A model generated the notes under the pieces. It was not told the origin of the DNA. It ran no database searches and worked only from the letters and a program-made list of their open reading frames with translations. From Solihabitans fulvus (GTDB lineage: Bacteria > Actinomycetota > Actinomycetes > Mycobacteriales > Pseudonocardiaceae): 64,000 nucleotides of DNA. Shown in pieces: positions 1-6,982 of the stretch; position 1 is the stretch's first letter, and each line of letters begins with the position of its first letter. The stretch covers positions 1 through 64,000 of the forward strand of contig NZ_VUOB01000063.1 of assembly GCF_008386585.1 (NCBI RefSeq). The letters are read 5' to 3'. The translations under genes were made by a program, and so were the position numbers.

Positions 1-633
1 GGCGGCGGGGGCGACCGGTGCAGCGGAAAGCTTGGTGCCACGGCGAGGCCGGCGCCCCCCGTCGACGGGGGGCCGGCCGGCCGAGCCCCGACGCCGGCGA
101 AGATCGTCGTGGCTGGCGGTTTCGGCGTCGGTAAGACGACGTTTGTCGGTTCGGTGTCGGAGATTGTTCCGTTGACGACCGAGGCGGTGATGACGGAGGC
201 CAGTGCTGGGGTGGATGACCTGTCGGCGACGCCGAACAAGGTGACCACGACGGTGGCGATGGACTTCGGTCGTGTGTCGCTGGACAGTGATCTGATCTTG
301 TATCTGTTCGGGACGCCGGGTCAGCATCGGTTCTGGTTCATGTGGGACGACTTGGTGCGGGGCGCGATCGGCGCGGTCGTGCTGGTGGACACCCGCCGTC
401 TTGCGGACGCGTTCGCGTCGATCGACTTCTTCGACGACCGGCAGTTGCCGTATGTGGTGGCGGTGAACTGTTTCGACGGGTTGCTGCACCACCGCGTCGA
501 GGACATCCGCGACGCGCTGACGATCGACGAGTCCGTCCCGATCATCACGGTCGACGCCCGCAACCGGCAGTCCACCAAGCAGGCGCTGATCAACCTGGTC
601 GAACGCGCCATGCGCCAACACCTGCACGCCTAG
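1..633 (+). CDS. Conservon-type GTP/ATP-binding protein (CvnD-like), 5' end outside window
   Basis: The reading frame is open from the first base of the window. The conserved part begins about codon 34 with KIVVAGGFGVGKTT, a P-loop with GxxxxGKT. After it come EAVMTEAS, the FGTPGQHRFW switch II region and AVNCFDG in the place of the NKxD base-binding loop. This is the small GTPase-like fourth member of actinobacterial conservons, which usually follows a sensor kinase, a roadblock protein and a DUF742 protein; those would lie upstream, outside the window. The GTG at 109 cannot be the real start, because it would leave the beta strand before the P-loop incomplete. The gene ends at TAG 631-633, inside a shared terminator. 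The family is clear; the cellular target is not visible here. Confidence 0.85.
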   Translation, partial: GGGGDRCSGKLGATARPAPPVDGGPAGRAPTPAKIVVAGGFGVGKTTFVGSVSEIVPLTTEAVMTEASAGVDDLSATPNKVTTTVAMDFGRVSLDSDLILYLFGTPGQHRFWFMWDDLVRGAIGAVVLVDTRRLADAFASIDFFDDRQLPYVVAVNCFDGLLHHRVEDIRDALTIDESVPIITVDARNRQSTKQALINLVERAMRQHLHA

Positions 634-658
634 TGCGGTGTCCCGGACACCGCACTAG
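630..658. terminator. Bidirectional terminator, perfect 14-bp palindrome
   Basis: Arms 630-643 (CTAGTGCGGTGTCC) and 645-658 are perfectly complementary with one base between them, so the real loop is formed by opening the top pairs. The stop codon of the upstream GTPase gene (631-633) lies in one arm and the stop of the convergent nitrilase gene (655-657) in the other. It can end transcription from both sides. Confidence 0.75.
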
Positions 659-1599
659 CCCGTCGTCGGCGCGTCGTCGAGGAACGTCGCCGGGGCGAGT
701 CGACGCCGGTCCACGGCCAGCCGGAACACGTCCGGGCGGCCGTAATGGCCGGCCGCGTCGAAGTTCTGCCGCTCGGCCCGCACCGCGGCGGGGTCGAGGT
801 CGGCGACCAGCAGCCGCTCCTGCCCGCACACCGGCTCGACGATCCACCTGCCGTCGGGGCCGGCGATCGCAGAGCCGCCGTCGTAGGAGGACGGCGTTCC
901 GGCGTCCAGGATCGCCTGGCGCAGCGGGAAGTCCGCCGGCACGTCCGCGTAGTCGATCAGCGCGCCGACCGCCAGCGAGTACACCCTCCCCTCGATGGCG
1001 ACGAACCGGGTGATGTCGCCGGTCAGCCGGCTCGACCCCGGCCAGGTCGACACGTGCAGCTGCGTGCCGTCCGCGTAGAGGGCGTGGCGGGCGAGCGGCA
1101 TCCAGTTCTCCCAACAGGAAAGCCCGCTCACCCGCAGCCCTGCGACGTCGTGCGCGCGCAGCCCGTGTCCGTCGCCGGTGCCCCAGACCAGCCGCTCCTC
1201 GAACGTGGGCATGAGCTTCCGGTGCGCGCCAACGAGTCCGCGCACGGGGTCGAGCGCGACGAGCGTGCAGTACACCGTCCCACGGGACCGCTCGGTGATG
1301 CCGAGGTAGGTGAACACCCCGACATCCCGCACGGCGTCGGTGATCTCGCGCAGCTCCCGGCCGCCCAGCTCGACGGCGGCGTCCAGGTAGGCGGCGTAGG
1401 CGGCCTTCTGTGCGGCGTCGTCGAACCGCGCGCCGTCGGTGAGCGTCAGCCAGATCGGGTAGCCGGCGAGGAACGCCTCGGGGAACGCCACCAGCTCGGC
1501 CCCGGCGTCCCCGGCGAGACCCAGGTACTCGACGATCTTGGCGACACAGGCCTCGGTGTCCAGCCACGGACAGCGAACCTGGGCTGCGGCGACGCGCAT
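655..1599 (-). CDS. Carbon-nitrogen hydrolase, nitrilase family
   Basis: About 314 residues, the usual length for nitrilases. The catalytic triad is readable (numbered from an upstream GTG at 1605, two codons longer): Glu43 in AFPEAF, Lys130 in HRKLMPT and Cys164 in LSCWENWMPL. The SCWEN-MP signature is typical of true nitrilases, which turn a nitrile into acid plus ammonia, rather than amidases. The ATG at 1599 is preferred because GAGGAG sits five bases before it, whereas the GTG at 1605 overlaps that site. An amino-acid permease lies 63 bases upstream on the same strand and may be co-transcribed, which suggests uptake and hydrolysis of a nitrile- or amide-like compound. The substrate cannot be read from the sequence. 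Confidence 0.87.
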   Translation of the reverse strand: MRVAAAQVRCPWLDTEACVAKIVEYLGLAGDAGAELVAFPEAFLAGYPIWLTLTDGARFDDAAQKAAYAAYLDAAVELGGRELREITDAVRDVGVFTYLGITERSRGTVYCTLVALDPVRGLVGAHRKLMPTFEERLVWGTGDGHGLRAHDVAGLRVSGLSCWENWMPLARHALYADGTQLHVSTWPGSSRLTGDITRFVAIEGRVYSLAVGALIDYADVPADFPLRQAILDAGTPSSYDGGSAIAGPDGRWIVEPVCGQERLLVADLDPAAVRAERQNFDAAGHYGRPDVFRLAVDRRRLAPATFLDDAPTTG

Positions 1600-1662
1600 C
1601 GGCACTCCTCGCGGTAGGTGCCCTGATCGTGGCGCGTGGCAGCCGCGTCGTCCAGACTCGCG

Positions 1663-3120
1663 CTAGTGCTCGGTCGCGAGTTCCTTCGCGTCGTCCGCAT
1701 CGGCCGTGCGGCACTGGTAGCCCGACCGGTGCTTCCTGCTGAGCCGCCAGCCGGCGACCAACACCAGCGCCACCACCGGCAGCGCGTAGATGGAGTACCG
1801 CTGCACCGGGTCGAATCCGGCCATCAGCACCACCAGCGCGAGGAACGCCAGCACGACGTAGTTGGTGTACGGCGAGCCGGGCATCCGGAAGGCGGGCCGG
1901 GTCAGCTCGCCGCGAGCCGCGGCCTTGCGCAGCCTGGTCTGCGCGACCAGCAGCACGGTCCAGGTGGACAGCACACCGAGCGAGGCGATGGCCGTGGCGA
2001 TGTCGAACACCTGGTGCGGCACATAGAAGTTCAGCACCACGCCGATGACGTAGACCATCGAGGTGAACAGGATCCCGCCGTAGGGCACGTGCCGCCTGCT
2101 CATCCGGCCGGTGAACGAGGGCGCCTCGCCGCGCTGCGCCAGCGACCGCAGGATGCGGCCGGTGGCGTACAGGCCGGAGTTGCACGAGGACAGCGCCGCC
2201 GTCAGCACCACCGCGTTCATCGCCGCGCCGACGCCCGGCACGCCGAGCCGCGCGAACACCGTGACGAACGGGCTCTGTAGGCCGCTGTAGGCGTTCCACG
2301 GCAACAGCAGCACCATCAGCAACACCGAGCCGACGTAGAACAGGGCGATCCGCCACACCACGCTGTTGATGGCCTTCGGCACGATCTTGCGCGGGTTCGC
2401 CGTCTCGCCCGCAGTGATGCCGACCATCTCGATGGCCGCGTAGGCGAACACGACACCCTGGAGGCTCAGCAGCGCGACACCGACACCGCTCGGCAGAAAA
2501 CCGCCGTGCGCGGTGAGATTGTGCAGCCCTGCCTGGTCGTCGCCGATGTGCGCCGCGCTGAGCACCAGCCCGAGCCCGACCACCAGGAACGCGACGATCG
2601 CGAGCACCTTTATGATGGCGAACCAGAACTCCAGCTCGCCGAACAACCGCACCGACAACAGGTTCACCGTCAGCAGCACCACCAGCGCCGCGAACGCGCT
2701 GACCCACTGCGGCAGGTCGGGAAACCAGTACTCGACGTAGATGCCGACCGCGGTGATCTCGGCGACACCCGTCATCGCCCAGTTGAGCCAGAACATCCAA
2801 CCGGAGGCATATCCCGCCCACGGCCCGATGAACTCGCGGGCGTATTCCACGAAACTGCCGGCGGTCGGCCGGTGCAGCACGAGTTCGCCGAGCGCGCGCA
2901 TCACGAAGAACGCCGCGATCCCGCACACCAGATACGACAACACCAGGCTGGGGCCGGTCTGGGACAGCCTGCTGCCCGAGCCGAGGAACAGGCCGACGCC
3001 GATCGCGCCACCAATGGCGATCATGCCGATATGCCGGTTGGTGAGGGATTTCGCGTATCCCTCGCTGGTGGGCTCGGTGTCGTTCTCCGTCGCGTCGTCG
3101 TTGGTGAACGATGCGCTCAC
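1663..3120 (-). CDS. APC-family amino acid permease
   Basis: A 485-residue membrane protein with about 12 hydrophobic helices. The first conserved block, KSLTNRHIGMIAIGGAIGVGLFLGSG, is the signature of the amino acid transporter branch that includes the GABA, asparagine and aromatic amino acid permeases. EMVGITAGETANPRK, after helix 6, is also typical. The frame stays open further upstream, but the start is the GTG at 3120: AGGAGG lies six bases before it, and the protein then begins just ahead of the first helix with the usual acidic N-terminus. It is followed by the nitrilase gene on the same strand. The substrate is uncertain. Confidence 0.88.
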   Translation of the reverse strand: MSASFTNDDATENDTEPTSEGYAKSLTNRHIGMIAIGGAIGVGLFLGSGSRLSQTGPSLVLSYLVCGIAAFFVMRALGELVLHRPTAGSFVEYAREFIGPWAGYASGWMFWLNWAMTGVAEITAVGIYVEYWFPDLPQWVSAFAALVVLLTVNLLSVRLFGELEFWFAIIKVLAIVAFLVVGLGLVLSAAHIGDDQAGLHNLTAHGGFLPSGVGVALLSLQGVVFAYAAIEMVGITAGETANPRKIVPKAINSVVWRIALFYVGSVLLMVLLLPWNAYSGLQSPFVTVFARLGVPGVGAAMNAVVLTAALSSCNSGLYATGRILRSLAQRGEAPSFTGRMSRRHVPYGGILFTSMVYVIGVVLNFYVPHQVFDIATAIASLGVLSTWTVLLVAQTRLRKAAARGELTRPAFRMPGSPYTNYVVLAFLALVVLMAGFDPVQRYSIYALPVVALVLVAGWRLSRKHRSGYQCRTADADDAKELATEH

Positions 3121-3185
3121 GCGACCCCTCCTCATGCTGCGCCAGGACAGCCGACCATAACGAGCGACCGCGCGTCGGGTGGTAA

Positions 3186-3204
3186 TCGAATCCGGGTGAT
3201 TCGA
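3186..3204. promoter_or_regulatory. Inverted repeat between permease and response regulator genes
   Basis: TCGAATC, five bases, then GATTCGA: a perfect 7-bp inverted repeat about 66 bases before the permease start, in the spacer that also serves the divergent two-component operon. It has the size of an operator for a dimeric regulator. The protein is unknown; the neighbouring OmpR-type regulator is one candidate, though such proteins usually bind direct repeats. Confidence 0.4.
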
Positions 3205-3435
3205 CTCACGGTCACCCGAAAGAGTGCCCTTGGCGGTGGCGCGGCGCACAACGGACGCAGCGGATTTCGGCGCGGCGGCCGAGGATGGTATGGGAAATCG
3301 GCGGATTGAATTCCGCACCCGGCGCGGGCCGTCCGCCGGCCTGCTCTTACGATCTTCTTAGCGGTGTGACTGCCTTTCCCGCCGTCGGCTCGGGGCAGGA
3401 TCGAGACAGGGCCGGAACGGACAGGGAGGCGTGGG

Positions 3436-4143
3436 GTGCACATCGTCATCGTCGACGACGAGGAGGCCGTTTGCGACTCGTTGTCGCGGACGCTGCGCTT
3501 CGAGGGCTACACCGTCGCGATCGCGCACGACGGCGCGCGGGCGCTGGAGCTGATCCGAGCCGAGCAGCCCGACGGGGTGATCCTCGACGTGATGATGCCC
3601 GTCCTGGACGGGTTGGAGACCTGCCGGCGGCTGCGCGCCGAGGGCAACCTGCTGCCCATCCTCATGCTGACGGCGCGGGACTCCGTCGGCGACCGGGTCG
3701 CGGGGCTCGACGCGGGCGCCGACGACTATCTTGCCAAGCCGTTCGCCCTCCAGGAGCTGCTGGCCAGGGTCCGTGCGCTGCTGCGTCGCACCGTCTACCT
3801 GAACGCCGCGCACGCGGCCGGCACACCGGTCGCCGACGGGCGGCTCCGGTTCGAGGACCTGGTGCTCGACCCGCTGACCCGCGAGGTGCACCGCGCCGAC
3901 CAGCTCGTCCGGCTGACCAGGACCGAGTTCTCCATTCTCGAGGTGTTCCTGCGCCACCCGCGCCAGGTGCTCACCCGCACGATCATGTTCGAACAGGTGT
4001 GGGGCTACGACTTCGGCACCACCTCCAACAGCCTCGACGTCTACATCGGCTACCTGCGCAGGAAGTTGGAGGCGGACGGCGGGCACCGGCTGCTGCACAC
4101 CGTGCGCGGCGTCGGCTACGTGCTGCGCGAGGAGCCGCTGTGA
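3436..4143 (+). CDS. OmpR-family response regulator (MprA-like)
   Basis: 235 residues. The receiver domain shows the acidic pair Asp7-Asp8, the phospho-acceptor Asp51 (VILDVMMP), Thr79 and Lys101 (LAKPF). A C-terminal winged helix ends in RRKLEADGGHRLLHTVRGVGYVLREE, standard for OmpR/PhoB proteins. The GTG start is preceded by GGGAGG six bases upstream. The gene overlaps the sensor kinase gene by four bases (GTGA), so the two are translationally coupled. It should be phosphorylated by that kinase and bind DNA as a dimer. Resemblance to mycobacterial MprA is a family-level impression; the stimulus is unknown. Confidence 0.93.
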   Translation: MHIVIVDDEEAVCDSLSRTLRFEGYTVAIAHDGARALELIRAEQPDGVILDVMMPVLDGLETCRRLRAEGNLLPILMLTARDSVGDRVAGLDAGADDYLAKPFALQELLARVRALLRRTVYLNAAHAAGTPVADGRLRFEDLVLDPLTREVHRADQLVRLTRTEFSILEVFLRHPRQVLTRTIMFEQVWGYDFGTTSNSLDVYIGYLRRKLEADGGHRLLHTVRGVGYVLREEPL

Positions 4144-5573
4144 CGCGGGTCGGGCGCCGCTGGCGCAGGCTCTCGCTGCGCAACCGGCTGACGCTCATCG
4201 CGGCCGTCGCCGTCGCGGTCGCGGTGATCGCCGTGTCGACGGCGGCGTGGGGGCTGATCAAGGTCCGGTTCTACCAGCAGCTCGACGACCAGCTCCGGGC
4301 CGACGTGCCGATCGCGTCGACCGCGAGCAGCCCGACCGCCGCGCTCACCGCTCTGCGGCCGGACCGGACGCCCAGCGACCCACCCGTGCCCGAGGACCCG
4401 TCCGGCGTGTCGTCGATCGTGGTGCGCTTCCTGGACAGGTCGGGGGAGCCGGTCGCCTACAGCGGCACAGTCGATGTGCTCGACCAGCCGACCAGCATGG
4501 AAAGCGCCATGGCCAGGGGTATCGGGCCGCGGTTCGCGCCGGGGCCCATGATCGAGAACCGGCACGGCTGGCGGGTTGCGACGCTGCCGACCGCGAACGG
4601 CGCGGTGCAGGTGGCCCGCAGCACCGAGGGCATCGAGAAGACCCTCACGAAGCTCGGCCTGATCCTGATCCTGGTCGGCGCGGGCGGGGTGCTCGGCGCC
4701 GCGCTGCTCGGTCGCACGGTGGCGCGCGCCGGGCTGCGCCCGGTGCACGCGCTGACGGACGCGGTCGAGCACGTCGCCCAGACCCACGACCTCAACGGCA
4801 GGATCGGGGTCAACGGGGACGACGAGGTAGCCCGCCTTGCCAAGGCGTTCAACGACATGCTCGCCGCGCTGGGCGCGTCGAAGACCGCGCAGCGCAGGCT
4901 GGTCGAGGACGCCGGGCACGAGCTGCGCACGCCGTTGACCAGCCTGCGCAACAACATCGAGCTGCTGATCCACGCCGAGCAACAGAGTGGCACCGGCCGG
5001 GTGCTGCCGGCCGCGGACCGCGCCAGGCTGCTCGCCGACCTAGGCGCGCAGGCCGCCGAGCTGACCGTGCTCACCACCGAACTGGTCGACCTGGCGCGGG
5101 AGAACAACAGCCCGGAGCCGTTCGAGCAGGTCGACCTCGCCGACCTGCTCGTGGCCGCCGTTGAGCGGACCAGGCTGCGCGCGCCGACGGTCCGGTTCAA
5201 CACGACGCTGTCCTCGGTGCCGGCGAACGCCCGGCCCGCGTCGCTGGAGCGGGCCGTGCTGAACCTGTTGGACAACGCGGCCAAGTGGAGTCCGCCGGAC
5301 GGCACGATCCTGGTGACGCTCGGGGTGCGGACCGACGACGGCCCGCCGCACGCGGAGATCACCGTGGCGGACGAGGGCCCCGGCATCGCGCCGGAGGACG
5401 AGCCGAGGATCTTCGAGCGCTTCTACCGGGCGACCGCCGCGCGGTCCATGCCGGGTTCCGGGCTCGGGCTGGCGATCGTGGCGCAGACCATCGAGGTGCA
5501 CGGCGGCAGCGTGCGGGCCGAGCGGGCACCGAGCGGCGGGGCGCTTCTGCGGGTGCGACTGCCGATCGCCTGA
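4140..5573 (+). CDS. Sensor histidine kinase (MprB-like)
   Basis: 477 residues starting at the GTG that overlaps the stop of the response regulator gene. Order: short basic N-terminus, membrane helix at about 18-40, periplasmic part to about 170, second helix, HAMP, then HisKA with His260 in EDAGHELRTPLTSLRNN. The ATPase domain follows, with the N box (NLLDNAAKWS), G1 (DEGPGIAPED), F box (RIFERFYRA) and G2 (GSGLGLAIV). All catalytic motifs are intact. It forms a pair with the regulator just upstream. No known ligand-binding domain is recognised in the external segment. Confidence 0.93.
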   Translation: MTRVGRRWRRLSLRNRLTLIAAVAVAVAVIAVSTAAWGLIKVRFYQQLDDQLRADVPIASTASSPTAALTALRPDRTPSDPPVPEDPSGVSSIVVRFLDRSGEPVAYSGTVDVLDQPTSMESAMARGIGPRFAPGPMIENRHGWRVATLPTANGAVQVARSTEGIEKTLTKLGLILILVGAGGVLGAALLGRTVARAGLRPVHALTDAVEHVAQTHDLNGRIGVNGDDEVARLAKAFNDMLAALGASKTAQRRLVEDAGHELRTPLTSLRNNIELLIHAEQQSGTGRVLPAADRARLLADLGAQAAELTVLTTELVDLARENNSPEPFEQVDLADLLVAAVERTRLRAPTVRFNTTLSSVPANARPASLERAVLNLLDNAAKWSPPDGTILVTLGVRTDDGPPHAEITVADEGPGIAPEDEPRIFERFYRATAARSMPGSGLGLAIVAQTIEVHGGSVRAERAPSGGALLRVRLPIA

Positions 5574-5648
5574 CGCCGACGATCACCGTGTTGGTGGTGT
5601 TGCCCGCCCGTTGCCCACCGTCCGCTCGGCAACGGACCGGCGACCGGC

Positions 5649-6161
5649 TCAGGACTCGCGGCGCTCCCGCAGTTCCCGCAGCGCGGCCAGCTCAGCGCCG
5701 GCACGCTCGTTGCCGGCCTCGACCGCGCGGGCGTACCAGAGTTCGGCCTGCTCCTCGTCTTCCTCGAAATCGCTCATGTCGCCGAGATTCGCCATCGCGT
5801 TGCCGTCGCCGAGTTCCGCCCCGCGCAGCAGCCACGGCCGTGCCGCCTCGCCGTCGTCCTGTGCCCACAACAGGAAGCTGCCAAGACTCTCGACGGCGCG
5901 CACGTCGCCGGTGGCGGCCGCCAGGCGCAGCGGCCGCTCGGCCAGGTCGGGGTCGCCGACCTCGTCGTCGGCACCTCGGTAGACCAGGTCGGGCAGGCGC
6001 AGCAACGTGTTCAGGTCGAGCTGGTGCGCTTCGCCGGTGTCGGCCAGGCGGACCAGGCGTTGAGCGAGTTCGGCGTCGCCGTCCTCGTCGCCGGTGCCCC
6101 GGTGGACCAGCTCGGCGAGCCGCCGCAGCGCGGGGGCGTCCAGCTCGTTCGATCCGTCCAT
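5649..6161 (-). CDS. Sel1/TPR-like repeat protein
   Basis: 170 residues, acidic and soluble, without a signal peptide or membrane segment. The C-terminal half carries Sel1-like helix pairs: AARPWLLRGAELGDGNAMANLG and AELWYARAVEAGNERAGAELA. The N-terminal half (APALRRLAELVHRGTGDEDGDAELAQRL and a second similar unit) looks like degenerate repeats of the same kind. Such domains bind other proteins. The start is the ATG at 6161, with AAGGAG upstream; in-frame codons further upstream lack a ribosome site. No partner is evident; the gene converges with the two-component operon. Confidence 0.65.
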   Translation of the reverse strand: MDGSNELDAPALRRLAELVHRGTGDEDGDAELAQRLVRLADTGEAHQLDLNTLLRLPDLVYRGADDEVGDPDLAERPLRLAAATGDVRAVESLGSFLLWAQDDGEAARPWLLRGAELGDGNAMANLGDMSDFEEDEEQAELWYARAVEAGNERAGAELAALRELRERRES

Positions 6162-6260
6162 TCGCCCGTTCTCCTTGCCATGTCTGGATGTGCCGAGGAC
6201 AGTCTGGCCGATGGCCACCGAGCCTGGCCGGTCAACCCGCAGCTGATCGGATTCTCACCG

Positions 6261-6276
6261 GAACACTCTCGTGTTC
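6261..6276. promoter_or_regulatory. Inverted repeat in divergent promoter region
   Basis: GAACAC, four bases, GTGTTC: a perfect 6-bp inverted repeat between the Sel1-like gene and the DUF998 gene. Further on, ACCCGTG (6310-6316) and CACGGGT (6323-6329) form a second inverted repeat that contains the proposed GTG start of the DUF998 gene. The first could be an operator. The second could hide the start codon in the mRNA. Both are inferred from symmetry alone. Confidence 0.35.
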
Positions 6277-6313
6277 TCATCGTCGTCTTATCGAGTTGCC
6301 CGAGATTTGACCC

Positions 6314-6982
6314 GTGCGAGAACACGGGTCGGAGCGCTGGGTCCACGTGGCCCTCGGCTGTTTCGCGGTGTCCGTGCTGGCGATCGGTTACCTGCACGTC
6401 GACCTGCGCGGCCGGGTCGACCCGCTCGCGCAGGTCGTCAGCGACTACGCGCTGGTCGGCTCCGGCGCGGACCTCTTCGACGTGGGCGTGTGCTCGCTGG
6501 CCGCCGGCACGGTCGCCCTGCTGGTCGGCCTGACCGCGGCGGGCGCGCCGCAGAGTCGGCCGGTGCGGGCGTTGTTCGGCGCGTGGTGCCTCGGGCTCGT
6601 GCTCTGCGCGCTGTTCCCGACCAGCCCGACCGGCAGCCCGCTGTCGATGTCGGGCCAGGTGCACCGCTTCGCCGGCGGCGTCATGCTGGTGAGCCTGCCG
6701 CTGGCGGGCAGGCTGTTCGCCGGGCAGCTCGACGGCGAGCAGCGCTGGCGGGCCGTTGCCGCGCGGGTCAGGACGCTGTCGCGCTGGTCCGTGGTCGCGC
6801 TGGTCGCGTTCGTGCTGAGCCAGGTTCCCGAGGCGACGCCCGGCCTGCCCGGCGCGCGGCTGCTGGCCGGCTTCGCGGTGCCCGGCCTCGCCGAGCGGGT
6901 GTTGATGGCCGTCGAGCTGGCGGTGCTGGTCTCGCTCGGCCTCGCGACGCTGCGCGCGGAGCGAAAGCCGTTGCCGTGTTAG
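6314..6982 (+). CDS. DUF998 family membrane protein
   Basis: 222 residues with six or seven predicted membrane helices and the DUF998 pattern: a loop after helix 1 with DPLAQVVSDYALVG, the FPTSPTGSPLSMSGQVHRFAGG segment, and a cluster of hydrophobic helices at the end. Family function is unknown. The GTG at 6314 gives a full-length protein but has no good ribosome site and sits in a small hairpin, so the start is not certain. The stop overlaps the start of the next gene by seven bases, so the membrane protein and the following DMT-glycosyltransferase reading frame are probably one operon. Confidence 0.75.
   Translation: MREHGSERWVHVALGCFAVSVLAIGYLHVDLRGRVDPLAQVVSDYALVGSGADLFDVGVCSLAAGTVALLVGLTAAGAPQSRPVRALFGAWCLGLVLCALFPTSPTGSPLSMSGQVHRFAGGVMLVSLPLAGRLFAGQLDGEQRWRAVAARVRTLSRWSVVALVAFVLSQVPEATPGLPGARLLAGFAVPGLAERVLMAVELAVLVSLGLATLRAERKPLPC

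Noticed and set aside
590..2926. Long open frame of 778 codons on the minus strand, across the nitrilase and permease region
   Set aside because: Arg/Ala/Gly-rich shadow in another frame of two clear genes.
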